Below are positions 27,109 through 36,029 of a stretch of 64,000 nucleotides of DNA, piece by piece. The first letter of the stretch is position 1. Each line of letters opens with the position of its first letter. A model generated the notes under the pieces. The model was not told the origin of the DNA and made no database searches. It saw only the letters and a program-made list of their open reading frames with translations. The stretch lies in the NCBI GenBank assembly GCA_023265045.1, contig JAHFUQ010000004.1, positions 36,958-100,957 of the forward strand, written 5' to 3'. This DNA is from Acidimicrobiia bacterium. Lineage in GTDB: Bacteria > Actinomycetota > Acidimicrobiia > Acidimicrobiales > AC-14. A program made the position numbers and the translations under genes.

Positions 27109-28988
27109 CGCCCTCGCCGCCTCCGTTGCGTCCCGTCCTCAGCTTCCCGTCGCCGCGTCGCAATCCGGTCTGCGAGCGCCTGTTGGTCTTCGAAGCGCGC
27201 GCGCATCTGGCGGAGGTCCGCAATGAGCCCCTGCAACTCTCCGCTGATCTTGTCCAGGTCGACAGCCTTGGCGGCCGCACGCTGGTCCAGCCGGCGCAGA
27301 TGCGCCGCCTGCGCCTGCAGTTTTTCCAGGTCGCCACCGGCGCCGGTGAGCTCCTTGTCCAGGTCGGCCAGTGTCGACACCCACGCGTTGACTTGGTCGT
27401 CGGTCGCGGTGACCGTCACGTTCAGGCGTTCCATCGCGCCCTCACGCACCACCCGCTCGAATTGCTCCTCGAGCGTGCTTCGCATCCGCTCCGCAGCGCT
27501 CGCGCTGACGCGCGTGGCGGCGGTCAGGCCCACGGCGGCGTCGAGGCGGCAGTCCCAGTCGAACGCACCGAGCAAAGGCCGCATGTCGGGGAGGTGCAAC
27601 AGGATGGGTCTCACGCGGCCGCGTTCGCCCGGGATCAGGAGGGCGGCCCACTCGGCAACAGGCGACAAGCCGAGCGCGATCGCCAGCTTGGCGGCGGCCG
27701 TGGGGCCTGGCGCCAGCGACGGGAAGAGCTCGAGCGACTGGTCGGCGGGAACGAAGACACGGAGCCCGAAGGCCTGCCACTCCGGCAGAACATGGAAGCT
27801 CACGAAGCGTCCCCGGTCGGGACGGTACGGGCGAAGGCGCACACCCAGGCCCTGGATGGGTAGACCGGCGAGCGCGGAAGCGGTGGTTACGACATGGACA
27901 TCCGCGCTCGGCTCGGCGACAACCGGAGGAAAGCTGCCCTTCGCCACCTTCTGGTAACGGACCGACCCCAAGTCGTCCGGCTGGTCGGACCACTCCACGA
28001 CCAAGCGGCTCAATTCAGCCGGGAGCGGACGGTCGGGCTCCTGCGCGTAGAGATAGAGGGGCTCGGGGTCGAAGTCGTCGCGGACGACATCGTTGTGCCA
28101 ACGAAGCTGGGCCAGGAGATGCTCGCGAAAGGCGATCTCCACCCGCAGGTGATTGGCCACCCGATCGACCCGCTTTTGGCGGCTCTCGTTGACGAGCTTG
28201 ACGTCGACGCGCAGAGGGGTCGGCGCGGCGATCGCCGATTCCCCGCCAGCGTCCACTCGGACCGCCTGACCGGGATCGGCGGAGAGGCTCGTCACATCGA
28301 TCAAGGGTGAGTAGAGAGGAGCGCCGTCGGAGCGAGCCAGAAGCAGGACCTCGGGCGCCTCTCGGCTCAACAGCACCGTCTGTGTCCCCTCGCCGAAGTC
28401 GACGCGCGCCAGAAGCTCGACCGGGATTTCGGCGTGGTACGGCCACTCCTCGAAGATCTCGACCGCTCCGGCGACGATGGGACCGGTCCAGACCCGCTCC
28501 GCCTGGTCGAGCACTGAGAACACCGGGTGACGCATCTCCACTTCCCACAGGAACTCGTACGGCACGGTGGGTCCGCGTGACTCGTAGGGAACGGGCACCG
28601 CCAGGACATCCGCCGTGACGGCGGCCATGAGAGCGTCGAGCAGGTTCTGCGCCCGGCCGGGGGCCGCCGCCAGGATGTAGTGGGTGTGGCTTCTGCGGCG
28701 CGCGAGGATCGGATCGCGCCGACGCCAAGGGCCGCGCAGTGCCTGATGCAGCGGGACGCGGGTGTCGTCGGGGCGCGGCGACCGCACTTCCCATTTCCAT
28801 CCGTGTTGCTCGGCTCGACGTTTGAATTCGGCCGGGGCGCCGAGCCGGGCGGCCGGCACTCCCCAACGCGGGTTGCGGCCTCTCGAACGGAGGACGTCAG
28901 CGGGGAACGTCGGCTCCTGATCGCAGAGATGCAGAGCCAGCACCAGGTCGCTGATCGATCGGAACCAGATGAATTTCGGTTCGGGCAT
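27105..28988 (-). CDS. Large protein of unknown function with C-terminal coiled coil
   Basis: 627 residues, no signal or membrane segment. The start FIWFRSISDLVLALHLCD is alpha/beta-like and the middle is strand-rich with repeated valine pairs. Residues about 480-620 are a long coiled coil (DLDKELTGAGGDLEKLQ, DLDKISGELQGLIADLRQM). I do not recognise the family and see no Walker, MIDAS (DxSxS) or catalytic dyad motif. It starts directly after the stop of the gene upstream and overlaps the gene downstream. In MoxR-type systems a large partner protein normally accompanies the AAA+; this and its neighbour occupy that place. Confidence 0.7.
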   Translation of the reverse strand: MPEPKFIWFRSISDLVLALHLCDQEPTFPADVLRSRGRNPRWGVPAARLGAPAEFKRRAEQHGWKWEVRSPRPDDTRVPLHQALRGPWRRRDPILARRRSHTHYILAAAPGRAQNLLDALMAAVTADVLAVPVPYESRGPTVPYEFLWEVEMRHPVFSVLDQAERVWTGPIVAGAVEIFEEWPYHAEIPVELLARVDFGEGTQTVLLSREAPEVLLLARSDGAPLYSPLIDVTSLSADPGQAVRVDAGGESAIAAPTPLRVDVKLVNESRQKRVDRVANHLRVEIAFREHLLAQLRWHNDVVRDDFDPEPLYLYAQEPDRPLPAELSRLVVEWSDQPDDLGSVRYQKVAKGSFPPVVAEPSADVHVVTTASALAGLPIQGLGVRLRPYRPDRGRFVSFHVLPEWQAFGLRVFVPADQSLELFPSLAPGPTAAAKLAIALGLSPVAEWAALLIPGERGRVRPILLHLPDMRPLLGAFDWDCRLDAAVGLTAATRVSASAAERMRSTLEEQFERVVREGAMERLNVTVTATDDQVNAWVSTLADLDKELTGAGGDLEKLQAQAAHLRRLDQRAAAKAVDLDKISGELQGLIADLRQMRARFEDQQALADRIATRRREAEDGTQRRRRGR

Positions 28989-30494
28989 CTACTCGCCCAT
29001 CGCCTCGATGGCCGTGACCACCATGTTCAAGGCCTGAACCCGCAAGGGCCAGTAGTGGGCGTGACCGTCGCGCGGGTGCCGCGCGCATTCGATCGCTGGA
29101 CGCAAGGCAACCGCCGAGGCCCGCTCACCTACGGGTCCCCGGGCAAGCCGGTAGATCTCTCCGCGAGACCGTTCGGTGTCGATGGCGACCACTCGGCCGA
29201 GGTGGCGGGGGAGGAGGTCGTCACTTCCAAGCCACGGGTCCTGGGGGCGCCGGCGCGTGAACCCGAGCTCGGGAAGGTCGGACTCCAGGACCACGAGGCA
29301 CCACCACTCGGCCCCGCGGCGGCGCCCACGCAGCGTCGACGCCAGCTTCCGACGGCCCGGGTCCGAATGCGCATCGGCCGTCCAGGTCGTCCGGTGGAAG
29401 AGATTGGCCACCACATCCCGGTCGGGAAAGGCGCCGTCGCGCGTCGCGAGCGCCTTCCATCGCACCCCGCCCCGCCCGAGAATCCCCTGACCCACCGATT
29501 CCGCGCGCTGCCCGCCATGGACGAGAAAGACGATAGGCAGGTCGCGCAGCGCCGATCGCCAGTCGTCGATCATGAGCGCCACCACCGCCCGCAGCGCCGG
29601 CGTCTCACCGCGATCCAGGCTGCCGAGACCGTGAGCCCAGCAGACGTGGATGCCCAATCGCTGATGCGGGACGGACGAGATCGGCTTGCCGATGCCGCGA
29701 AACGTTCCGTTGACCAGCTTCCACTCCCACGAGTCCTGCACCAGGTCGGCGAGGGTCGGCCGGGCGTTCATGTCGGGCTCCTCGAAACCCTCCGGCGGGT
29801 GCTGGCTCCATGCCCGCTCCCGGCGCCGCAGCCGCCGTATGCGGCGGGCCTGATCGGCTTCGACCGGCGGGTCTTCGGCGTCCAGGTACATCCGGGCCGC
29901 GTCGAGATCGACCGACTCGAAGAGCCAGCCCTTCGCCTCGCCATCCCCGCACTGCGACTCGTGCCAGCGCGCCGCGACTGCCGCTGACGCCGGCACGGTC
30001 GCCGCGGCCGCAAGCTTGGGAAGGTCGGCCCATGCCCGCTTGGCGACGACCCGCGAGCCCCGCCACTCGTTCAGGATCTGGTCGACGGCGGCGGGGTCCG
30101 AGGCCAGCGCACGGTACGCGGCCATCCACGCAATCGACTCCTGGCCCTGCGCCTCGGGCGGCCACGTAGCCAGGACCACCGGTAAGGGATCCGTTGGCGT
30201 GGCCGAGCGGGCCGATGTCTCGGAAGGCGCCAGCTTGGTCCGGGCCTGCCGAGTCACCGCTCGCAGCCACTCGTCGTAGCCCGCCACTGCGCCCGCCCGA
30301 GCGGGCGGGCGGATCCCGGTCGGCCCCGTCAACCAGGCCCGGACGTCCAGCAAGACGTGGAGGGGGACGGCCTTGCCGTGCTCAGCCGCGCGAGCGCCGC
30401 AGTCCAAAGCGGTAAGGACGTCCTCCGTTGTGCGCAACGCGCCGTCGGTGGCGGCGCGCGCCGCCGACGCAACGAGGTCGTCCTGCAGGCTCAT
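28989..30494 (-). CDS. Unknown protein encoded next to the MoxR ATPase
   Basis: 501 residues from an ATG at 30494 that overlaps the MoxR stop (ATGA). The N-terminal 90 residues are helical (DDLVASAARAATDGALRTTED); a WD-poor middle contains W-E-W-K-L-V-N-G-T-F-R-G-I-G. The last third has strand-turn elements (RDLPIVFLVHGGQRA, EWWCLVVLESDLPEL, GRVVAIDTERSRGEIYRLA) like a Rossmann or vWA-type sheet, but no DxSxS metal site is present. If it is the von Willebrand A-like partner usual beside MoxR proteins, its metal site has been lost. Family not recognised. Confidence 0.65.
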   Translation of the reverse strand: MSLQDDLVASAARAATDGALRTTEDVLTALDCGARAAEHGKAVPLHVLLDVRAWLTGPTGIRPPARAGAVAGYDEWLRAVTRQARTKLAPSETSARSATPTDPLPVVLATWPPEAQGQESIAWMAAYRALASDPAAVDQILNEWRGSRVVAKRAWADLPKLAAAATVPASAAVAARWHESQCGDGEAKGWLFESVDLDAARMYLDAEDPPVEADQARRIRRLRRRERAWSQHPPEGFEEPDMNARPTLADLVQDSWEWKLVNGTFRGIGKPISSVPHQRLGIHVCWAHGLGSLDRGETPALRAVVALMIDDWRSALRDLPIVFLVHGGQRAESVGQGILGRGGVRWKALATRDGAFPDRDVVANLFHRTTWTADAHSDPGRRKLASTLRGRRRGAEWWCLVVLESDLPELGFTRRRPQDPWLGSDDLLPRHLGRVVAIDTERSRGEIYRLARGPVGERASAVALRPAIECARHPRDGHAHYWPLRVQALNMVVTAIEAMGE

Positions 30495-31813
30495 CGCCTC
30501 GGAGTGGCGTAGGTGGCCACGTTCCGCTCGACCTCCCGAGCCAGGCCCTCGACGACATCGGACACGGACGCATCCCATATGTGGGAGAACACCTGGAGGT
30601 CCTCCCGGCCGGGAGGCTGCACCGCATCATGCGTTGAGGAGACGAAGCCGTCGTCGCGCAGGAGGGCGTGCCCGAGGGCGATCTTGTAGAGGGACCGCAG
30701 CTTGCGCGGCGTGATCGTCCAGGTGACCGCTGCGTCCTCCAGGTGCGTTCCGCCTGCCTGGAGCGCCGAAGCGATCTCAAAGAAAGACGTCTGGAAATCG
30801 GCCAGGGCCGCGCCCTTGCGGAAGATGCCGGGCCCGCCGCGCTCGTGGTCGAGAAGCGCCCGCCCGAGGAGCAGGATGTCGTTGATGTGCGGCATGTCGG
30901 CCCGGTCCGGGAACGATCGGCCGGTCGCCATGCGGTCCGCCTCCCGGCGCACAGCCATCTGCGTCGCCTCGGCCAGGTTTGACTCCATTCCCCGACCGGG
31001 GTCGCTGCCCGAAGCCGGTGGAACCATCAGCCGGATCGGAAAGCGGTCGAGGAACGCATAGAGCGTCTGAAAGTCCTCGGGTCCGGAGCCCACACCATAG
31101 GCGCCGGTCGCCAGCCCGCCGGGCAGCTCGTTGGAGGCGCCGATGAACGTCGCGATGTCGCTCGGGACCATGCCGCCCCAGTTGAAGTGGCGGCGCTCCA
31201 ACGTGAGCGTGAGCAATGTGTTGAGGATGGTGGAACTCGCCTTGAACACCTCGTCTAAAAAGACACCCCGTACGCCGGGGCCGGTCATCAAGCCGAAGTT
31301 CACGCGCACGGACAAGCCCTGGCGCAGCAGGGAGATCTCGATCGGACCGAACAGCTCCTCGGGTTGGGTGAAGCGGCTCAGTAAGTAGTGGAAATACTTC
31401 GGCTGCGCTCGCTCGCGCGCCCAGCGGTCTTCCCACCACGCGAACGGCGACGCCCCAGGCGCCAGCGGCCGGACCATTTCGTCGCGGTCGGCCTTGCGCA
31501 CCACACCTTCGGGCTGGGCCAGACCGAGCAGGTCGAAGGTGCGCAGGGCGATCTCGGTCTTGGCCACCCCTGGCGGTCCGATCAGAAGCACGTTCTCGCG
31601 AGCGATGACGGCGGCCAGCAGCCAGTGGCTGAGATCGCCCAGCCCGACCCAGCGGTCGTGGAGCTCGTCGCGCATACGGCGCACCCGCCGGGCGCATTCG
31701 CGAACCCACTCGATCGGGAGATCCTTCGGGAACCCCGTTGTCTCCCCGAGGATCACCTGCGAGGCTTCGATCGTCTCCCACGTCCTGCGGTCTTTCGGAC
31801 CGTCCAAGTTCAT
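30491..31813 (-). CDS. MoxR/RavA-type AAA+ ATPase
   Basis: 440 residues. Walker A is G-P-P-G-V-A-K-T at 79-86, Walker B is VFLDEVF at 184-190, the sensor is F-I-G-A-S-N-E-L-P near 223-231, and YFHYLLSRFTQPEELFGP is the typical MoxR insertion before the hairpin. These AAA+ proteins act as chaperone-like remodelers with a partner carrying a vWA or related domain. The ATG at 31813, ten bases after the upstream stop and preceded by GGCGCAGG, is preferred over an upstream GTG at 31867 inside the neighbour. One of four AAA+ proteins in this operon. Confidence 0.92.
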   Translation of the reverse strand: MNLDGPKDRRTWETIEASQVILGETTGFPKDLPIEWVRECARRVRRMRDELHDRWVGLGDLSHWLLAAVIARENVLLIGPPGVAKTEIALRTFDLLGLAQPEGVVRKADRDEMVRPLAPGASPFAWWEDRWARERAQPKYFHYLLSRFTQPEELFGPIEISLLRQGLSVRVNFGLMTGPGVRGVFLDEVFKASSTILNTLLTLTLERRHFNWGGMVPSDIATFIGASNELPGGLATGAYGVGSGPEDFQTLYAFLDRFPIRLMVPPASGSDPGRGMESNLAEATQMAVRREADRMATGRSFPDRADMPHINDILLLGRALLDHERGGPGIFRKGAALADFQTSFFEIASALQAGGTHLEDAAVTWTITPRKLRSLYKIALGHALLRDDGFVSSTHDAVQPPGREDLQVFSHIWDASVSDVVEGLAREVERNVATYATPRR

Positions 31814-31823
31814 CCTGCGCCGC

Positions 31824-32330
31824 CTACGCTCCCGAGGTATGCCCGAGGGTGTGACCGCGCCCGACACGCCGCTCTTCGCGGTGCTCGACCGCCTGGCCGT
31901 GTTCCTGGCGCATAGCCTCCTTGGCGGAGACGACCTCTAACTCGCGCGAGATAACCCTGGCGGCGAGGTCGACCACCAGGCGCTGCTCCGCCTCCGGGCA
32001 CGGCGCGCCGTCGAGGTCGACGACGAAGTCCCCACCGAGGCCCTCCTCACCCACCAGGAAGTCGCGCAGCCACTCGGCCACGTTCAGCAGGACGTCGTTC
32101 TGATTATCCATGCAGAACTCGTAGTTGTGAATCGGCCCCTCGAACTGCACGTTCACGTGCAGTTGCCCCAGCTCGTCGCCCGGTTGGATCGTGACGCAGA
32201 AGACACCCTCGTCGGCTTCGAAGCCTTTCCGGTAACAGTGAGCCTCGATCTCGTGATCGACGAGCTCGGCGCGGGGAAGCGAAGCCGTCGACTCGTGAAC
32301 GTCCGTGCGCTCAACCTCGATGCGTTTCAT
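31824..32330 (-). CDS. Small acidic protein of unknown function
   Basis: 168 residues, acidic N-terminal two-thirds (RKGFEADEGVFCVTIQPGDE, GPIHNYEFCMDNQNDVLLNV) with alternating strands and a long C-terminal helix (AARVISRELEVVSAKEAM). No motif recognised. It is joined by an ATGA overlap to the gene upstream and followed after 10 bp by the MoxR gene. Size and position suggest an adaptor or substrate for the AAA+ machinery, which is inference only. Confidence 0.6.
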   Translation of the reverse strand: MKRIEVERTDVHESTASLPRAELVDHEIEAHCYRKGFEADEGVFCVTIQPGDELGQLHVNVQFEGPIHNYEFCMDNQNDVLLNVAEWLRDFLVGEEGLGGDFVVDLDGAPCPEAEQRLVVDLAARVISRELEVVSAKEAMRQEHGQAVEHREERRVGRGHTLGHTSGA

Positions 32331-32830
32331 CGGGCGCCGACCCGAAGGCGCATGCGCGCCGTGATGCGCGTGACGTTCTGGTTGGTGACCCTGTTGGTCA
32401 CCGTCGCCTTCTGGCGACCCCTAACGGCGACGTAGTTCGACATGCGGGCTTCGATCAGACTCGCCGCGCTACGGGCCAGCACCTGGTTGATGGCGCCATG
32501 GACGGCGGGCCAGTCACCCGGGTCGAGGTTCGCCTGATAGCGCTCGTGGACCTCCATCTCAGAGGCCAGCACGACCCGCGCCACGTTGTCCCCGAGGATC
32601 AAGGCGACGTCGCGACCGCGCACGCTGGTGACGTACCGGTCGGCGCCCGCCTTCTGCCACACGGCCGCCTCGCTCCCGTCCTGGGCGCCCTCGGCCGTGA
32701 GCGCGTTCAAGGTTTCCCGTAAGACGGTCATACCGCGGGGACCGAGCACCGCGTTGACGTCGATGGACTGCTGGTCGGTGACCCGAACCGTGTGGACGGG
32801 CCGGATGCTGATCTGGCTGCTCGAGGACAA
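32327..32830 (-). CDS. Small protein of unknown function with TTG start
   Basis: 167 residues. The longer frame upstream (to 32974) is out of character, and AAGGAGGGAGCT stands directly before a TTG at 32830, giving SSSQISIRPVHTVRVTDQQS as the N-terminus. The middle (ADRYVTSVRGRDVALILGDN, VARVVLASEMEVHERYQ) is alpha/beta; the basic Thr/Arg-rich tail TNRVTNQNVTRITARMRLR could bind nucleic acid or membrane. Family not recognised. ATGA overlap with the next gene. A 53-bp gap separates it from the AAA+ gene upstream, one of the few gaps in the operon. Confidence 0.6.
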   Translation of the reverse strand: MSSSSQISIRPVHTVRVTDQQSIDVNAVLGPRGMTVLRETLNALTAEGAQDGSEAAVWQKAGADRYVTSVRGRDVALILGDNVARVVLASEMEVHERYQANLDPGDWPAVHGAINQVLARSAASLIEARMSNYVAVRGRQKATVTNRVTNQNVTRITARMRLRVGAR

Positions 32831-32883
32831 AGCTCCCTCCTTGTGATTGCGATAGGTGGATTGGCGGGTGTCGCTTCCTACAG

Positions 32884-34497
32884 TCACGCCCCGCCCCGCA
32901 CCCAACGCAGCATTTGCGCCAGGTGGGCGCGCGTGAGCCGGTCGGGGGACGGGAGCAGGCGCATGGCGGACCAAATGTCGCGGGGAGCGAAGAGGTCCTC
33001 AGTTGCCCGGACTCGTTCGTCCTCCGTCGAGGCGCCGGCCACCCCGTCTCGGGTGGTCTGCATGAAGGCGGTGATGAGCTCGTCGCGTAGGTGCTCGTAC
33101 TCGAGCTCGAACGTCTTTGCGACGGTGTCGACGATCTCGCCCACCTCTTCTCTCCATCTCGGGTAGGGGACCGGGCAGTGCAGGGAGAGGCGGCGGGCGG
33201 CGGCTTTGTCCAGCGACGCGAACCGGTTGGTGGTGAGGATGACCAGGACGCCTTCCAGCCGGTCGCCGAAGCCCTCCAGCTCCTGGAGGAAGGCGTTGAC
33301 GATGCCCCGCTCGGCGCTGGCCACCGAACCTTCGATCGACTCCCGATCCGGCAGGAGATCGTCGGCGTCGTCCAGCACCACGACGCACGGAGCGGCCCGC
33401 CGGGCCGATCGGAACAGGTGCTTGACCAGCTGCTCGGTGAGCCCGTAGTCGGAGCGCTTGAGGTCAGCGGCGCTGACCTGGCGGACCGGCACCTCGATCG
33501 ACTTCGCCACCCACCGAGCCAGGCTCGTCTTGCCCGTTCCGGGCGGGCCGTGGAGGATGAGCCCGGGCGGAAGCCGGCGAAGCAGCCGTGCGCCGGCCTC
33601 ACGGCTCGTCGCGGCGAACTCCCGCCAGTGCCGGTAGGGCTTGATCACGTACTCGTGGAGGAGCTCGAGCGTCTGGCGGTCATAGCCGGTCGGAAAGTCG
33701 CCGTAGCCCGGCCCATCCAGCTTGTGCGGTTGCGCGTACTCGACGGTCGGCGTCTGCTCCTCGATGGCCCGCAACACGTCGGTCAGCGACGTCTTGTCGG
33801 CGCCGATGGTGTCCATGATGCGGACGGCGCGGATGGGATCGGTCCACCGCAAGCGGGACGCCAGCAGCCACGACGTGCCCTCGGGCAGGGCGCGGTCGAC
33901 CGCCAGCCGCTCGCCCAGGGGCGCCGGCGCCAGCCGTGCAAGCCGGTCGTCGTCGAGCTCGTCGAGCCACACCTCCTCGTGGAACGCTCGGCGGATCGGC
34001 GCCGGAAGCTCACCGGCATCTCGGTCGCTCAGGCCTAGGACGACGCCGTTGCGAACGTGCTCGACTAGGTAGTGGAGGGCGGTCTTGGCCGCGTTGCCTG
34101 GCTCGACGCCCCCGCGCCCGTCGCTCAGAAGGTCAAGGTTGTGGAAGATGAGCTTGGGGACCCGTCGTTCCTCCCGCGACCAGAACCGGCGCAGGCCGGC
34201 GAACACCGAGGTCGACGTCTGCCAGAACTCGTCGACCGTCAACGCGTCCTCGGTCGGCTTGCCCAGTTCGGCCCAGCCCTTCTCCCGATCCGTGAGCAAG
34301 CTGGCCGCTGCATCCATGCAGTTGCCAGGCAGGTAGACGAGCACGGAGAACTGCATGGACAGGCGGTGGAGCACGCGGTCGAAGGGGCCGGCGCCTCCCC
34401 CGCAGTAGGCGCGGGCGAAGACCTGGGCGTTCCATTCGGGCAGGCCTATCTCGTCCTCGTTGAACCAGAACAGCTCCGCGAGCGGCGTGTCACTCAT
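32884..34497 (-). CDS. AAA+ ATPase with degenerate N-terminal half
   Basis: 537 residues from an ATG at 34497, which overlaps the upstream stop by 8 bases. The C-terminal classic AAA domain has Walker A G-P-P-G-T-G-K-T at 317-324, Walker B VVVLDDADD at 372-380, and sensor 1 VILTTNR near 419. The N-terminal 300 residues include KLIFHNLDLL and VVLGLSDRD, strands that resemble a second AAA core without a P-loop. This two-part layout recalls Ycf46-like proteins. It is probably a protein remodeler working with the neighbouring AAA+ proteins. Confidence 0.85.
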   Translation of the reverse strand: MSDTPLAELFWFNEDEIGLPEWNAQVFARAYCGGGAGPFDRVLHRLSMQFSVLVYLPGNCMDAAASLLTDREKGWAELGKPTEDALTVDEFWQTSTSVFAGLRRFWSREERRVPKLIFHNLDLLSDGRGGVEPGNAAKTALHYLVEHVRNGVVLGLSDRDAGELPAPIRRAFHEEVWLDELDDDRLARLAPAPLGERLAVDRALPEGTSWLLASRLRWTDPIRAVRIMDTIGADKTSLTDVLRAIEEQTPTVEYAQPHKLDGPGYGDFPTGYDRQTLELLHEYVIKPYRHWREFAATSREAGARLLRRLPPGLILHGPPGTGKTSLARWVAKSIEVPVRQVSAADLKRSDYGLTEQLVKHLFRSARRAAPCVVVLDDADDLLPDRESIEGSVASAERGIVNAFLQELEGFGDRLEGVLVILTTNRFASLDKAAARRLSLHCPVPYPRWREEVGEIVDTVAKTFELEYEHLRDELITAFMQTTRDGVAGASTEDERVRATEDLFAPRDIWSAMRLLPSPDRLTRAHLAQMLRWVRGGA

Positions 34498-35998
34498 AGC
34501 GAGTCGACACCACTTCTCGTCGGGTCGCGAACAGCGCCGCCTCGAGCTCCCGTAGCCAAAGAGGCACGATCGTGGCCGGCGTTCCCACGTAGCCGGGCAG
34601 CGGAAGCGCAACCTCGCCCACGGCTTCGCTGCGGAAGCGAGCAAGGAGATCCTGGGCATGCCGGAGGGGCACTCCGGCCGTTGGGGCCAGCGCCTCGGGC
34701 TCGACGGCGGGCCAATCGAGCAACCGGCTCAGCGGCGCCTGCAGGGCGTCGCGAGCCGCCTCATCCGTCAGCCGGATGAGCTGGTCGGCAGGCAATCCGA
34801 GCAGGGCGACCTGGAAGCCGACGAAGGCGGCCCCACCGGCGCCAAAGAGGACCTCCCGCACGGACGGCGGCGGCTCCTTCGGGTGATCCCGCCACTGCTC
34901 CTGCGCCGCAGGCCACGACGCAGCCACGGCGGCGCGCACCAGCAGGTCGAGGAACCGGATGTGCAGGAAGGCGAGGCCCGGGTCGCGAGGATTGTCGTCG
35001 CCGTCCGGACCGACGCCAGTGAGCAGCTGCGCCAATGCGGGCGTTCGCGCCGTCAGCTCGCCCGCGCGCTGCCGCTCGAGCGCCGCGGCACGAGTTCGAG
35101 CGGCGCTAAGGCGCTCGCGGGCGCGGCGGACCTTGCCCTCCCGCACCCACCGGCGCGCCTCGAGCTCGGCGAGGAACGCCTCATGGCGCGCCACCGCCTC
35201 CCTCGCTTCCGCAACGCGCTCGGCACACGGTGCGTCGCTCATCAGCACGCCGAGCAACGTGCGTACGATCAGCGACGACCAGAGATCACGCCACGACTCC
35301 GCTTCCGGTCCCTCGGCGTCACTGGGAGTGGCCAAGAGGGCGGCCATGGGCGCCGCTCCATCCCATTCGAAGAGGTCGCCGTAGGCCAGGCGAGTGAGGG
35401 GACTCACCCGCGCCAGCCGGTCGACCTCGATGCGCCAGTGACGGGCCGCGCGCGGGACACGGCGGCCGGCGAGGAACCCGTACACCTTCAGGAACTGCTC
35501 GGTGCGCAGGCCGCCCCTGCGCCGGTGCGCAGGTAGAGGCGGGCACTCGAATCCCAACCGGGCTGACAGCGCGCCCACGATCCGCTCGACGGTCGAATGG
35601 GCGGCGAACAGGTCGCCGACCGTCGCCGAAGCGCCGAGTTGCATCATGGTCGGCACGGGGCGCTTCGCCAGCCGCCGGGGACCGACCAGGCTCAGGGCGT
35701 ACTCGTACAGGCCCCATGCCACGGCGGGCGGGCCCACCGCGAGGAGGCCTACCGGCAGCGAGGCCCACATCGGTCGCGCCAGGTCTAGGACTCCGTCGAC
35801 GAGCCGTCCCGACGCCCACAGGTGGGCGTCGACTATCAACTCGCCGAGGGGCGTGGGACCCTGGTCACGCTCGGCGAGAAAGGCCTCCCAAGGGCCGCCC
35901 GCGGTGTCGAGCCGCGCCAGCACCCGGATGGCGGAGAGGTCCGGGCGAGGGGTGCGCCGCGGCTGCTGCGGGGACAGCGCGGCAGCCAATTCGGGCAT
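34490..35998 (-). CDS. Unknown helical protein with coiled-coil middle
   Basis: 502 residues, start at the ATG at 35998 with GGGGG upstream; a GTG 24 bases upstream is also possible. It is helix-rich and Ala/Leu/Arg-rich, with a coiled-coil region near 290-345 (EAREAVARHEAFLAELEAR, RRARERLSAARTRAAALER). Two hydrophobic stretches (WASLPVGLLAVGPPAVAWGL, FVGFQVALLGLPADQLI) could be buried or membrane-associated. No known motif. Lies between two AAA+ genes and overlaps the second; perhaps a scaffold for them. Confidence 0.6.
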   Translation of the reverse strand: MPELAAALSPQQPRRTPRPDLSAIRVLARLDTAGGPWEAFLAERDQGPTPLGELIVDAHLWASGRLVDGVLDLARPMWASLPVGLLAVGPPAVAWGLYEYALSLVGPRRLAKRPVPTMMQLGASATVGDLFAAHSTVERIVGALSARLGFECPPLPAHRRRGGLRTEQFLKVYGFLAGRRVPRAARHWRIEVDRLARVSPLTRLAYGDLFEWDGAAPMAALLATPSDAEGPEAESWRDLWSSLIVRTLLGVLMSDAPCAERVAEAREAVARHEAFLAELEARRWVREGKVRRARERLSAARTRAAALERQRAGELTARTPALAQLLTGVGPDGDDNPRDPGLAFLHIRFLDLLVRAAVAASWPAAQEQWRDHPKEPPPSVREVLFGAGGAAFVGFQVALLGLPADQLIRLTDEAARDALQAPLSRLLDWPAVEPEALAPTAGVPLRHAQDLLARFRSEAVGEVALPLPGYVGTPATIVPLWLRELEAALFATRREVVSTRYE

Positions 35999-36029
35999 CG
36001 GCCCCCAGCTAGCGGTGGACACCGTGGAC

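Noticed and set aside
26804..27337. N-terminal extension of the giant propeller protein to 2055 residues
   Set aside because: The extension is Arg-rich and antisense-like, overlaps two other coding frames, and the ATGA overlap at 26803 gives a natural start.
28989..30494. Calling the 501-residue protein a vWA domain partner of MoxR
   Set aside because: The strand pattern is suggestive but no DxSxS metal site is visible, so the name is not justified.
34498..34659. Extension of the 537-residue AAA+ protein upstream
   Set aside because: It lies wholly inside the upstream gene in another frame and has a random composition; the ATG at 34497 fits the family start.
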